Source: an uncultured candidate division Zixibacteria bacterium (lineage in GTDB: Bacteria > Zixibacteria > MSB-5A5 > GN15 > FEB-12). Taken from it: 10,427 nucleotides of DNA. The notes under the pieces are model-generated. The model searched no databases and had not been told where the DNA came from. It saw nothing but the letters and a program-made list of their open reading frames with translations. The DNA is taken from contig CAJVYT010000130.1 in the NCBI GenBank assembly GCA_913009765.1, positions 1-10,427 of the forward strand, given 5' to 3'. The translations under genes and the position numbers were made by a program. Positions within the stretch are counted from its first letter, which is position 1. Each line of letters starts with the position of its first letter. This document shows, piece after piece, positions 1-7,666 of the stretch.

Positions 1-127
1 AGCTGCCTCATCAGAAGCCTCACTAGAGACCTCACCAGAAGCTGCCTCATCAGAAGCCTCACTAGAGACCTCACCAGAAGCTGCCTCATCAGAAGCCTCA
101 CTAGAGACCTCACCAGAAGCTGCCTCA
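1..127. repeat. Perfect 39-bp tandem repeat inside fliN
   Basis: The 39-base unit beginning agctgcctcatcagaagcct occupies 1-39, 40-78 and 79-117 with no differences between copies. The first 10 bases of a further unit lie at 118-127, where the match stops. The unit is a multiple of three, so copy-number change keeps the fliN frame. Identity at synonymous positions implies recent expansion or homogenisation. The array is cut by the window edge, so the true copy number is unknown. Confidence 0.95.
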
Positions 128-207
128 ACGGCAACATCCTGTTGTTCGTTTTCAGCTTGAGACTCTTCAAGATTCTCAGGGTTATTAATATCTTTTTCGT
201 CAGTCAT
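1..207 (-). CDS. fliN: Probable FliN (flagellar switch protein), 5' part only, with acidic tandem-repeat N-terminus
   Basis: An open frame starts at ATG 207-205, inside the stop of fliM (ATAATG overlap), and runs through the window edge in frame, giving 69 visible residues. A strong Shine-Dalgarno GGAGGT at 222-217, inside the end of fliM, supports this start. Residues 1-27 are hydrophilic and acidic. From residue 28 the 13-residue unit EAASGEVSSEASD occurs three times perfectly, with a fourth begun. No FliN core (SpoA/CheC-like) domain is visible because the gene is cut off. The name rests on position: fliN or fliY normally follows fliM, and FliN proteins often have variable acidic N-terminal extensions. 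FliN forms the bottom of the C-ring and contributes to export. Another acidic-N-terminus protein in this slot cannot be excluded. Confidence 0.6.
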   Translation of the reverse strand, partial: MTDEKDINNPENLEESQAENEQQDVAVEAASGEVSSEASDEAASGEVSSEASDEAASGEVSSEASDEAA

Positions 208-1244
208 TATGCTGTGACCTCCATATCTATATCCTTCTTTTCTTTTTCACTATAATCCGGTTCACCTTCTTCAAAATATTCTAAAACTTGTACAGCTTTC
301 TTTTTGCCTGAAAGCCCCGGATTTCCTATATATTTTTTTCGATGGTTGACATATATGTCAATAGGTTCTGAACTTTTTTTCTCAGACGGTATAATATCAC
401 CAATCCGAAGATTTAAAAAATCCCGAACTTTAATATCAGTATCTAATAGAACAGCTGAAATATCAGTATTTACTTTTTGCAAATTGAATAGATTCAAAAC
501 TCTATCAGCATCGAGATTTTTCTTTTTTGTGGCATCGATCCAGTTTTGTGCTGAAAGTTTTGTAATAATTGGTTCAAGAGCAACATACGGATAACAGACC
601 GTTAACAATCCTGTTGATTGAAACAGTTTTATTTGAAATGAGACAACAACAACCGTTTCACCCGGTGGCACAATTTGTATAAACTGCGGATTGGTCTCGT
701 AACTTTTTTGATCAATATCTATCTGAACAATATTTTCCCAAGACCGTTCTAAATCATGGTACAGCTTATTCACAAGTCGAGCCATAACAGATTTTTCAAT
801 TCCTGTAAGTTCCCGTTCTGTCTCTAAAATTTTACCGTTACCACCAAACATTCTGTCAATAAATGCAAATGTTAAAGTTGGATTAAAATCGACTAAGTTA
901 ACAGCATCAAGCGGATCAGCACCAAAAGTATATGTACACGACGGTGTCACCAGTGACATAATAAATTCTGAATATGTAATCTGATCAACTGACACCAAGT
1001 CAACATCAACAATTGTTCGCATAATTGCTGACAATGTTGAGGCATAATGACCGGCAAAGTTATCATGCATATTTTCAATTGTTCTAATCTGATCTTTAGA
1101 AACTCTATTAGGATGCTTAAAATCGTATGCGATAACAGACCGCATTTTATCATCATCAAAACTATCGTCATCTATTACATCATCACCGGTTGATACGGTC
1201 GTGAGTAGAGCATCTATTTCATCTTGTGAAAGAATTTTTGCCAC
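207..1244 (-). CDS. fliM: FliM, flagellar motor switch protein
   Basis: This 345-residue protein has normal length for FliM, the C-ring protein that binds phosphorylated CheY and links FliG to FliN. The N-terminus carries the CheY-binding helix LSQDEIDALL (residues 5-14), followed by an acidic linker rich in aspartate (21-33). The CheC-like middle domain spans roughly 45-230 and includes the family GGxG motif, here GGNG at 134-137. The C-terminal SpoA-type domain that contacts FliN is at about 250-325, followed by a charged tail. The start is GTG at 1244-1242, with AAAGGATT at 1258-1251 as ribosome binding site, overlapping the fliL stop. The gene lies 12 bases after fliL, and its stop overlaps the next ATG, which suggests translational coupling. 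No key region is missing. Confidence 0.97.
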   Translation of the reverse strand: MAKILSQDEIDALLTTVSTGDDVIDDDSFDDDKMRSVIAYDFKHPNRVSKDQIRTIENMHDNFAGHYASTLSAIMRTIVDVDLVSVDQITYSEFIMSLVTPSCTYTFGADPLDAVNLVDFNPTLTFAFIDRMFGGNGKILETERELTGIEKSVMARLVNKLYHDLERSWENIVQIDIDQKSYETNPQFIQIVPPGETVVVVSFQIKLFQSTGLLTVCYPYVALEPIITKLSAQNWIDATKKKNLDADRVLNLFNLQKVNTDISAVLLDTDIKVRDFLNLRIGDIIPSEKKSSEPIDIYVNHRKKYIGNPGLSGKKKAVQVLEYFEEGEPDYSEKEKKDIDMEVTA

Positions 1245-1256
1245 AATACAAATCCT

Positions 1257-1826
1257 TTATTGTAATACAAAGTCTGTGTAATACACACCGGCTAAATCTT
1301 CGGTATGCATAAGTTTAGATAACCGCTTTTTAATCTGATAGCGTACTATCTCTTTTTGTTTGGCATCTGTTAATTCAGCAACTGTTTTAGAAGACAGGAT
1401 GGTAATCAACGCATCACGAATAATCGGATCTTTGCGTATAAACTCTTCCTGTAATTCCATAGATTCAAGTTCAAATCCAAAAGAAACAGATAAAAAACGT
1501 GACCCGCCGGTACCTGCCGGATTTACAACAATATTTTCCATCGCATAAATTAACGATGAAACTTCATTGCCTTTTTCATCAACCATCGGCTGCTTGTCTT
1601 TTTTCTCTTCATGTTTTTTCTCTGTTTGTGACGTTGCATCACCTTCAGCACCCTGAGGTGACTCAGCCATCATCGGTTTAATCACAAATAAGGCAAGAGC
1701 AACACCGATAACAATTGCACCTACTCCAATACCTCCGAATAAGATAAGTTTATTCCCACCTTTTTTCTTAGGTTCTTCTGCAGGGGTCGTTCCACCCTCT
1801 ATTACTGTTTTATCTTCATCAGCCAT
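1257..1826 (-). CDS. fliL: FliL, flagellar basal body-associated protein
   Basis: This 189-residue protein has FliL architecture: a short cytoplasmic N-terminus, one membrane helix at about 27-49, a charged Lys/Glu linker (55-85) and a periplasmic domain (about 90-189). FliL forms rings around the stator units and supports torque or stator stability. Family features visible are the start of the conserved domain (YAMENIVVNPAG, residues 94-105), the RFLSVSFGFEL strand and the C-terminal VYYTDFVLQ, typical of FliL ends. The ATG overlaps the flbD stop by one base (TAATG), with GGGAG just upstream inside flbD. The linker is longer than in compact FliL proteins but otherwise ordinary. Confidence 0.96.
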   Translation of the reverse strand: MADEDKTVIEGGTTPAEEPKKKGGNKLILFGGIGVGAIVIGVALALFVIKPMMAESPQGAEGDATSQTEKKHEEKKDKQPMVDEKGNEVSSLIYAMENIVVNPAGTGGSRFLSVSFGFELESMELQEEFIRKDPIIRDALITILSSKTVAELTDAKQKEIVRYQIKKRLSKLMHTEDLAGVYYTDFVLQ

Positions 1827-2056
1827 TAGTTACTCCCGTTGGAGACAGCTTGAGTATCCGAATTATTAATTCGGATACTGCTAACTTTTTTTCTAAATTC
1901 TGCTACCAAATTAATGATTGTATCGGTTGATTCTTTGACCATTATTTTCTTACCGGTGGTAAGAGAAATAATTGTGTCCGGAATCGCTTCCACAAACTCA
2001 ATGAGGTCTGAGTTTATAACAAGTTTAGAATCATTTAATCTGGTAACTGTTATCAT
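1826..2056 (-). CDS. flbD: FlbD/SwrD family flagellar protein
   Basis: This 76-residue protein matches the small FlbD (SwrD) family over nearly its whole length: N-terminal MITVTRLNDSKLVINSDLIE, then the conserved TTGKKIMVKES segment at about 33-43 and a helical tail. In Bacillus subtilis SwrD raises flagellar torque through the stators, and the gene lies between flgE and fliL, exactly as here. It is unrelated to the Caulobacter NtrC-type regulator also called FlbD. The ribosome binding site AAAAGG overlaps the flgE stop. The last ten residues (from about NNSDTQAV) are poorly conserved in the family as I know it. Confidence 0.93.
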   Translation of the reverse strand: MITVTRLNDSKLVINSDLIEFVEAIPDTIISLTTGKKIMVKESTDTIINLVAEFRKKVSSIRINNSDTQAVSNGSN

Positions 2057-2063
2057 TTATTTA

Positions 2064-4055
2064 CTACCTTTTAATATTTACTAATTCATCAAGCATACTG
2101 TCAGATGTAGTTATAATTCGAGAGTTAGCCTGAAACCCACGTTGAGCGGTAATCATACTGGTAAACTCTTGCGCTATATCTACAGATGATGCTTCTAAAG
2201 CACCGGATGAAATTAATCCGGAAACAGTAGAACCTGCGATACCTTCAATTGCTTCACCCGAGTTTGCTGATGCTTGGTAACGAGAAAGTCCTGCCTTACG
2301 CAAACCGGCTTGGTTTGAAAAGTCAGCAAGTGAAATTTGTGCCAATACTCGAGTAACACCATTTGAGAAGAAACCGGAAATATTACCAACTTGGTCGATT
2401 GCTATTTTTTCAAGCAGACCAAGACCATACCCGTCTTGAGAAATAATAGATGCGGTATGTGCTGACGATTCAAACCCTGTCAGACCGTCAAATCCATTTG
2501 GTGTACCGGCATTGACATTCAAAGAAATTGTTTCGGCACCATTGCCCGGGTCAATTGTCATTGCTGTCGCACCACCGTTATAAGAAAATGAGTTTAAAGA
2601 TGCATCATCATTAAACTGTACATACCCCGATTGACCTGAAGTAATAGTTTCACCGTCTAAAGAAGAAGCTTCCCATTCCCATCTGTTATCTAATCCTGAT
2701 TTAAAAAACTCAAGTGACAGTACATGTTTTGCTCCTAATGAATCAAAAACCGCAATAGACGTAGAATGCGATGTGTCAGCAGTTTCTATTACAAGCGGGT
2801 CATCAGGAATAGCTCCAGAACCATCAGGATCAGTAGCTTGCAGACCTGTTACAGAATCGGTCAGTAACTCTACTCCTCCACCACCTATACCCGTTAACCC
2901 CATAACTAAACCGGTAGAGGGGTCAATTTCTAACGATAAATCTGTAACAAATGGACCTGCTGCTGCACCGGAACCATGTGTCGGAACAAAGTTGTCAGTT
3001 GCAACAAAAGTAGATGCCGCTCCGCCTGCTGATTGAACTGTTGCACCGATTGCCGCACCAAAAACTTGTGTTGCAACATTACCGGCAGCTCCTGCTGAAA
3101 TTTCAACATTATACAATGATGGGTCACCGGCATATTCGCGAACGATATCAATTTCACCTGTAATTTCATTGATTGTCGCTTTTAAACCGTCTTGGTCATT
3201 AATCTGAGTAAGAATATCACCAACAGTTGTATCGCCGTCGTTGATATTAATATCAGCTGTTCTTGTTCCATCAATTGTAATAGTCATATTTGAAAAATCA
3301 GTCACACCTAAATCAGACATTTTCGTTCCGGTTGTCAAAAAACCGGGGAATGCTGTCGTATCATGAGTACCAACCAACGTCTCTTGTAATGATTGAGAAC
3401 CTACTATTGTGATTGTATGAGTACCACCAACACCATCGTCAGCAAGTGCTTGACCGACATTTGTCACTCCGGAAGTTCCGGATGACAGAAGTGTTGGTTT
3501 TGCTGTTGTAGCTGATGCATTAATATTATTTGAAAGAGTAATTTCTTCTGTAGAACGTGCAGGGTCCTGCTGTCCAAATGGAATTGTTATAGGACCGGTT
3601 GTAGCAAGTGACGGTATCATTCCTGAAGAATCAGCATTTTTCCCAAGCACAAACATTCCCGTGGCAGGGTCTACTAAGTTTGAATTAGAATCAAATCCAA
3701 ATGCCCCCGCACGAGTATAAAATTTGTTACCTGCTGTATCACCAAGAACAAAAAATCCTGAGCCTTGAATAGCCAAATCGGTAATTTGACCGGTTGTTTC
3801 CAAGCCACCTTGCTGGAACAAAGTATCAATTGATGCTACCTGCATACCTAAACCAAGTTGAACCGGATTGGTACCACCCGATATTGCCGATGGACGACCG
3901 GCACCTCTAAAAGTTTGTACCAGTGCTTCTTGAAAATTAACACGACTGGCTTTATAGCCAATAGTATTAATATTTGCGATGTTGTTACCAATTACATTCA
4001 TACGTACCTGGTGGTTTTTCAGTCCGGACACGCCGGCAAATAGTGAAGCCATCAT
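2064..4055 (-). CDS. flgE: FlgE, flagellar hook protein (long form)
   Basis: The hook subunit, exported through the flagellar type III system and polymerised under the FlgD cap. The N-terminal D0 helix and rod signature are clear (SLFAGVSGLKNHQVRMNVIG, then NNIANINTIGYKA, residues 4-35). The flagellar basal body/hook middle segment with AIQGSGFFVL is at 95-104, and the C-terminal coiled segment (SSVDIAQEFTSMITAQRGFQ to the end) is canonical. A FlgE D2-like region lies at about 428-500. At 663 residues it is much longer than the roughly 400-residue enterobacterial FlgE; the extra length is Gly/Thr/Ala-rich surface domain. Residues about 256-300 resemble a flagellin/hook IN motif (ITIDGTRTADININDGD). 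It has no cysteine, so spirochaete-type lysinoalanine cross-linking is not expected. ATG 4055 is followed at once by a second ATG at 4052; either may be used. Confidence 0.96.
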   Translation of the reverse strand: MMASLFAGVSGLKNHQVRMNVIGNNIANINTIGYKASRVNFQEALVQTFRGAGRPSAISGGTNPVQLGLGMQVASIDTLFQQGGLETTGQITDLAIQGSGFFVLGDTAGNKFYTRAGAFGFDSNSNLVDPATGMFVLGKNADSSGMIPSLATTGPITIPFGQQDPARSTEEITLSNNINASATTAKPTLLSSGTSGVTNVGQALADDGVGGTHTITIVGSQSLQETLVGTHDTTAFPGFLTTGTKMSDLGVTDFSNMTITIDGTRTADININDGDTTVGDILTQINDQDGLKATINEITGEIDIVREYAGDPSLYNVEISAGAAGNVATQVFGAAIGATVQSAGGAASTFVATDNFVPTHGSGAAAGPFVTDLSLEIDPSTGLVMGLTGIGGGGVELLTDSVTGLQATDPDGSGAIPDDPLVIETADTSHSTSIAVFDSLGAKHVLSLEFFKSGLDNRWEWEASSLDGETITSGQSGYVQFNDDASLNSFSYNGGATAMTIDPGNGAETISLNVNAGTPNGFDGLTGFESSAHTASIISQDGYGLGLLEKIAIDQVGNISGFFSNGVTRVLAQISLADFSNQAGLRKAGLSRYQASANSGEAIEGIAGSTVSGLISSGALEASSVDIAQEFTSMITAQRGFQANSRIITTSDSMLDELVNIKR

Positions 4056-4060
4056 AATTA

Positions 4061-4082
4061 GGTTACCTCCTTGAGGGTAACC
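4061..4082 (-). promoter_or_regulatory. flgE Shine-Dalgarno inside a perfect inverted repeat
   Basis: The flgE ribosome binding site AAGGAGG (4072-4066, read on the minus strand) lies within a perfect 7-bp inverted repeat: GGTTACC at 4082-4076 and GGTAACC at 4067-4061, with an 8-base loop. If it folds in the mRNA, the last two G of the Shine-Dalgarno are in the stem and AAGGA is in the loop. The spacing from AAGGAGG to ATG 4055 is 10 bases. A role in controlling flgE translation is inference. Confidence 0.6.
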
Positions 4083-4116
4083 GGAACTTCTCCATCAAAA
4101 TGGAGTCCAATTCCGG
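4081..4116 (-). promoter_or_regulatory. Two-level stem-loop in the flgE leader
   Basis: Just upstream of the Shine-Dalgarno hairpin, an inner 6-bp stem (4090-4095 with 4100-4105, 4-base loop) is enclosed by an outer 6-bp stem (CCGGAA at 4081-4086 with TTCCGG at 4111-4116). Bases 4109-4120 are also a perfect 12-bp palindrome, aattccggaatt. The outer stem shares bases 4081-4082 with the Shine-Dalgarno hairpin, so the two folds compete at their edge. No U-run follows, so it is not a standard terminator. It could be an mRNA processing or stability element or a protein site. Confidence 0.5.
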
Positions 4117-4154
4117 AATTAAATTATTAGTTATATTGTTGTTTTGTTTTTTCA

Positions 4155-4559
4155 TTATATAATCACTGCTGAATCTATTGATGTTACTACACCTTCACGT
4201 AAATTCTCTTTATCAAATGCTGTAATAATTGTTCTGTTATCAACAGAAACAACAAATGCGGTGTCATCTGAAAGTATAAGTGTTTCTTTGGAACCTTTTG
4301 CAGATGCTTTATCAACCGCATCGGCAATTGCATTTAATTTATCAGCACCTAATTCTATTCCTCTTGAATACAGGCGTTGTGAAGCGTGTTTAGAAAATGA
4401 TATATTACGATCACCGGCTAACTCTTGAGAAAACATCTCTTTAAATGATTTCTCACCTGTTTGTTGTAATTTATCAGACGGTTTATCTCTGTTAGCAATC
4501 TCAATCAAGTTGATTGGACGTTGATAATTACTTATTTTCATACCATTTCCTATACTCAT
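4155..4559 (-). CDS. TIGR02530-type flagellar operon protein
   Basis: A 134-residue protein of the conserved family annotated only as flagellar operon protein (TIGR02530), commonly encoded between flgD and flgE, as here. Recognisable features are the segment ISFSKHASQRLYSRGI (about 53-68), the helix leading to AVDKASAKGSKETLIL, and the end segment with TAFVVSVDNRTIITAF and IDSAVII. Function is not established; context suggests hook assembly. I place the start at ATG 4559-4557 because AAGGA lies just upstream of it. The frame can be extended to TTG 4574 (139 residues), but that start would fall before this ribosome binding site. It is soluble, with no signal peptide or membrane segment. Confidence 0.88.
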   Translation of the reverse strand: MSIGNGMKISNYQRPINLIEIANRDKPSDKLQQTGEKSFKEMFSQELAGDRNISFSKHASQRLYSRGIELGADKLNAIADAVDKASAKGSKETLILSDDTAFVVSVDNRTIITAFDKENLREGVVTSIDSAVII

Positions 4560-4583
4560 CTTATTTTCCTTCAAATGTGCTTT

Positions 4584-5297
4584 CTAATTTCCACCGTCAT
4601 CATTGGTATCAATATCAAAAGCACCCCGTTCACCAACTGCTGAAACAGAGCCTAAAGGAATCTCTGTTCCTTGGATACGTAAGAATGCTCCGCCATCACG
4701 ATAGATAACCGATTCAACTGTTCCGACTAATGATAAGTTTGGAGTAAAAGTAGTGCCATCAGCCATTGATGCAGTCGCTTCAATTGTATAGTACCCTTCG
4801 TCAACTCTATTGCCGGAATTATCCGTGCCATCCCATTCTATTGAATTAACACCGGCATCCAAATTATCCTGTTTGAGAGTAGCAACTGTCTTACCGGTAG
4901 AATCGGTAATTTTAAATTCAACCGTATCAACATTGGTTGAAAGATTATAATTTATTACCGCAGGTTTTTCATGGTCAAAAAATATTCCATTATAGCTTGC
5001 TTTAGCATCTTTACCAATTAAACCGGATGCCATCACATTATTTAAAGACTGCATTTGGAGAAAATCTAAATCATTTGATTTATCTATACCATCAGCAATA
5101 TTGTTCATCTGTTCAAGAGTAGAGAACTGAGCTAACTGTGCTATCGACTCTTCATTTGACATCGGCTCTAACGGATCCTGATTTTGCAGCTGTGCCATAA
5201 GCAACTCCAAAAAATCATCTTTACCTAGCTCTTGCTGTGACCCAGTTTGTTTTGCTACTCCATTAGTATCAGTCGCTATTGGCGATATAAATCCCAT
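4584..5297 (-). CDS. flgD: FlgD, flagellar hook capping/scaffold protein
   Basis: The 237-residue hook scaffold that caps the growing hook and is removed before filament assembly. The conserved N-terminal export and assembly region is plain: LGKDDFLELLMAQLQNQDPL (residues 24-43), followed by PMSNEESIAQLAQFSTLEQM. The middle carries an FlgD Ig-like domain (about 105-180) including WDGTDNSGNRVDEGYY (155-170), and the rest forms the tudor-like fold seen in FlgD. Length is ordinary for FlgD. AGGAG overlaps the fliK stop TAG and lies about 6 bases before the ATG. The C-terminal DIDTNDDGGN tail is acidic and probably disordered. Confidence 0.95.
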   Translation of the reverse strand: MGFISPIATDTNGVAKQTGSQQELGKDDFLELLMAQLQNQDPLEPMSNEESIAQLAQFSTLEQMNNIADGIDKSNDLDFLQMQSLNNVMASGLIGKDAKASYNGIFFDHEKPAVINYNLSTNVDTVEFKITDSTGKTVATLKQDNLDAGVNSIEWDGTDNSGNRVDEGYYTIEATASMADGTTFTPNLSLVGTVESVIYRDGGAFLRIQGTEIPLGSVSAVGERGAFDIDTNDDGGN

Positions 5298-5306
5298 AAT
5301 TCACTC

Positions 5307-6791
5307 CTAAGCTAAATAGTTCACTGAACCGGATAAAACCTGCTGAGCAGCAGACAGTATCGGTTGTTGAACTGTTTGTTCTAATTCGTTTTGATTAAAT
5401 TGTTCTAAATCAATATTTTTATAAGACATTTTTCTCTGCCATTGCTGCTGTTGGTTAAACTGTTCGTTTTTATTTTGGTTTTGGTCAAGAGTTACATCAA
5501 ATTTATCTACATTAATATCTATCTTGTGAAGTTGGTCAACCAAACGATTTAGCGAATGATCCAAAACATGTTTTGCATTCAATGAAGTTACTGACAATTT
5601 TGCCCGAAGTTTTCCACCGGAAAAAGATAAACTCAATTTTGCCGGTCCAAGATTTTCAGGATTCATTTTAATCACAACAGCTTGACCATTGGGACGCAAT
5701 GCCGAATTTATATTTTCAGGAAGCTGCATGCGAACATTTTGCATATTTTCTTTTACAGCAGCTCTGTCAATTTTATCCGTATTATAGGAATACATGACTG
5801 AATCTGTTCGTTCTACAGGTTGATTTAAAACATCACTTTTTACCTGAGAACCTATCTGCTGAGAAATATTTTGTTTACTCTTGGCAACTTGCCCTTTAGT
5901 ATCAAAAGATGCTTTTTCAATTAGCTTATCAGATTGATTATTATTTACAATAATTTTTTCATCAAAAACACCGCTCTCATCAAGCACGGCAGCTTTTTGA
6001 TTTACCGGTTGAGATTTTAACTCTTTAATTTTTATCTGATTTTTCTTTAACGATGCTTTTAATGTCACAACAGCAGAATTCTGCTCACCGATAATACTTA
6101 TTTCAACCGGCTTAAATGCTGACTGTACTGCGTTTGTCTCCGGTGATTTTATTTCTATCTGTTTTACATCTACTTTTTGAAGTAACGTTTCTAATTCTTT
6201 TTTGTAATATGAATCTTCAAGCGTTACCCGTTGAGAAGTGCCGTTACTTTTTAGATTTTGTAAAGATTCAATCGGTAATGAAATTGTTAGTTGTTTGCCG
6301 TTTGGGTTTTCAATCGTCAATGCAACTTTGGAATCAACAACTTCTTTGGAAATAACTTCAAATTGACCGTTTTGGAGATCTGTATCTTGTTGAGCAAGTA
6401 TATCTTTTATATTCACATTTTGTAACGGCATATTTTGTGATATTAACGCATCAAGTTCTTTATTAAATGCTAAAACATTTTCATCTACTTTTATTTGTTC
6501 TGTATTGCCAACTTGTGAGTCTAACGTAGACAACTGTGGAATAGTCTGATTCTCTTGTACTAAATTCTCTTGAGCAGGAATCTCTTGTAACAGAGTTTCA
6601 TTTTGACCGCTTTGTTCAGGTGAAAGCGAGGCTAACATACTTCCAAAAATCATATCAAATGATACTTCTTGCTGATCAGTATTGAGTACATCTTTTTGAC
6701 CAATAGATCCAAGCATCCCAAACTGTCCGGCTTCTGCCTTGTTTGAAGAGCCTTGCATAAGATCAAATATGTTTAGCGTGTTTTCAGTCAT
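5307..6791 (-). CDS. fliK: FliK, flagellar hook-length control protein
   Basis: A 494-residue ruler-type protein that measures hook length and switches export specificity from hook to filament subunits through FlhB. The conserved C-terminal Flg_hook domain is at about 365-440, with MNPENLGPAKLSL (376-388) and the helix around HVLDHSLNRLVDQL. The first 360 residues are low-complexity, rich in Gln, Asn, Lys and Ser, as expected for a flexible ruler, and the last 50 are Gln/Asn-rich. No cysteine is seen. It starts 2 bases after the upstream stop, with no obvious Shine-Dalgarno, so translation probably depends on coupling. flgD follows with an overlapping ribosome binding site. Confidence 0.93.
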   Translation of the reverse strand: MTENTLNIFDLMQGSSNKAEAGQFGMLGSIGQKDVLNTDQQEVSFDMIFGSMLASLSPEQSGQNETLLQEIPAQENLVQENQTIPQLSTLDSQVGNTEQIKVDENVLAFNKELDALISQNMPLQNVNIKDILAQQDTDLQNGQFEVISKEVVDSKVALTIENPNGKQLTISLPIESLQNLKSNGTSQRVTLEDSYYKKELETLLQKVDVKQIEIKSPETNAVQSAFKPVEISIIGEQNSAVVTLKASLKKNQIKIKELKSQPVNQKAAVLDESGVFDEKIIVNNNQSDKLIEKASFDTKGQVAKSKQNISQQIGSQVKSDVLNQPVERTDSVMYSYNTDKIDRAAVKENMQNVRMQLPENINSALRPNGQAVVIKMNPENLGPAKLSLSFSGGKLRAKLSVTSLNAKHVLDHSLNRLVDQLHKIDINVDKFDVTLDQNQNKNEQFNQQQQWQRKMSYKNIDLEQFNQNELEQTVQQPILSAAQQVLSGSVNYLA

Positions 6792-6793
6792 TT

Positions 6794-7618
6794 TTATTTA
6801 TCTGCTATCGTTATCATCTGTTTAGAAAGTGCAGCCGCCCGTTTTGACGGTAATATTTGTAATACCAAAGCGGCGTTTTTACTTTTCATTCTCGGAAGAA
6901 TTGCTACAACAGTATTATCATCTAAATTCATCATTAGTTTTGCTACTGCCCGAGAATCCATACCGTCGTATAGTTTCGCAAGCTGACTTGTACGGCTTGA
7001 TTCGGCTTGTTCAATACGAATAATTTTTGAATCTACTGATTTTTCTATTTTATTCAGTTCTTTTTCACGAATATCTAATTCTTTTTTTCTTGTTTCAATG
7101 GCAAGTTTTTCTTTTTCAATCCAGCTCATTTGAGCAAGTGAATCTTCAACCGAAGAATTATCTTCTTCACGTAACTCTGAATCGGTTGGCTTGTATTCTA
7201 AAGTTACTAAGTTATCTACAATCTTTTCAATTGCTTTTGAGTCAAACTCTTCATCGCCGGCATCATAGAAATCTTCCTTTGAAATTTCTAAATTATCGTC
7301 ACGTTTTGTTTCAACAGCATGACTATTATTTTCTTGAGTAGCATGCTCATCTTTTGATGCATATTTATTAGATGCGTGTTCTTCTGATTTTTTCTCAACA
7401 TGAGCAGAATCAGCAACTTCAGCAGATTGCTCGGCATCAGCTTTTGGAGAATCTTTCAGCATAAATGCGACCCCAAATGCGATACCGCCGATTAGAACCA
7501 AACCGGAAACCGCATAAATGATATAACTAATCAAATTACTCTTGGGCTTTGTTACTTCTGTTGCTTTCGCATCAGTTGATTCTGGCGTAGTCTCTTCTTT
7601 TTTCTTATCTTCTGACAT
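6794..7618 (-). CDS. MotE/YlxF-like membrane protein with MgtE-N-type C-terminal domain
   Basis: A 274-residue protein, first of the flagellar cluster. Order of parts: a charged cytoplasmic segment (1-28), one membrane helix (about 29-54), a long acidic linker (55-160), a predicted coiled coil (about 160-212, with IRKKELDIREKELNK-like heptads), and a C-terminal helical domain at 213-272 (LAKLYDGMDSRAVAKLMMNL) like the MgtE intracellular N domain that defines MotE proteins. B. subtilis YlxF occupies the same place before fliK; Sinorhizobium MotE is a chaperone of the motility protein MotC. A role in stator or motor assembly is inferred. It is not a magnesium transporter, because the MgtE channel part is absent. 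ATG at 7618 follows GGA about 8 bases upstream. Confidence 0.85.
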   Translation of the reverse strand: MSEDKKKEETTPESTDAKATEVTKPKSNLISYIIYAVSGLVLIGGIAFGVAFMLKDSPKADAEQSAEVADSAHVEKKSEEHASNKYASKDEHATQENNSHAVETKRDDNLEISKEDFYDAGDEEFDSKAIEKIVDNLVTLEYKPTDSELREEDNSSVEDSLAQMSWIEKEKLAIETRKKELDIREKELNKIEKSVDSKIIRIEQAESSRTSQLAKLYDGMDSRAVAKLMMNLDDNTVVAILPRMKSKNAALVLQILPSKRAAALSKQMITIADK

Positions 7619-7666
7619 TTTTTATCCAAAAATTTGTATTTCATCTAATTTCTCATCTTTCAGTAA

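Noticed and set aside
1..127. CRISPR-like direct repeats
   Set aside because: The 39-bp units are contiguous with no spacers and lie in a reading frame, so this is a coding tandem repeat.
2773..3036. Plus-strand Ser/Pro-rich open frame within flgE
   Set aside because: Composition follows from the reverse complement of the Gly/Thr/Ala-rich FlgE region; no ribosome binding site or independent evidence.
4144..4428. Plus-strand open frame opposite the TIGR02530-type gene
   Set aside because: It is antisense to a clear conserved flagellar gene, has no family features, and runs through that gene's coding frame.
6794..7618. Magnesium transporter MgtE
   Set aside because: Only the MgtE-N-like helical domain is present, with a single N-terminal membrane helix; context and layout fit MotE/YlxF.
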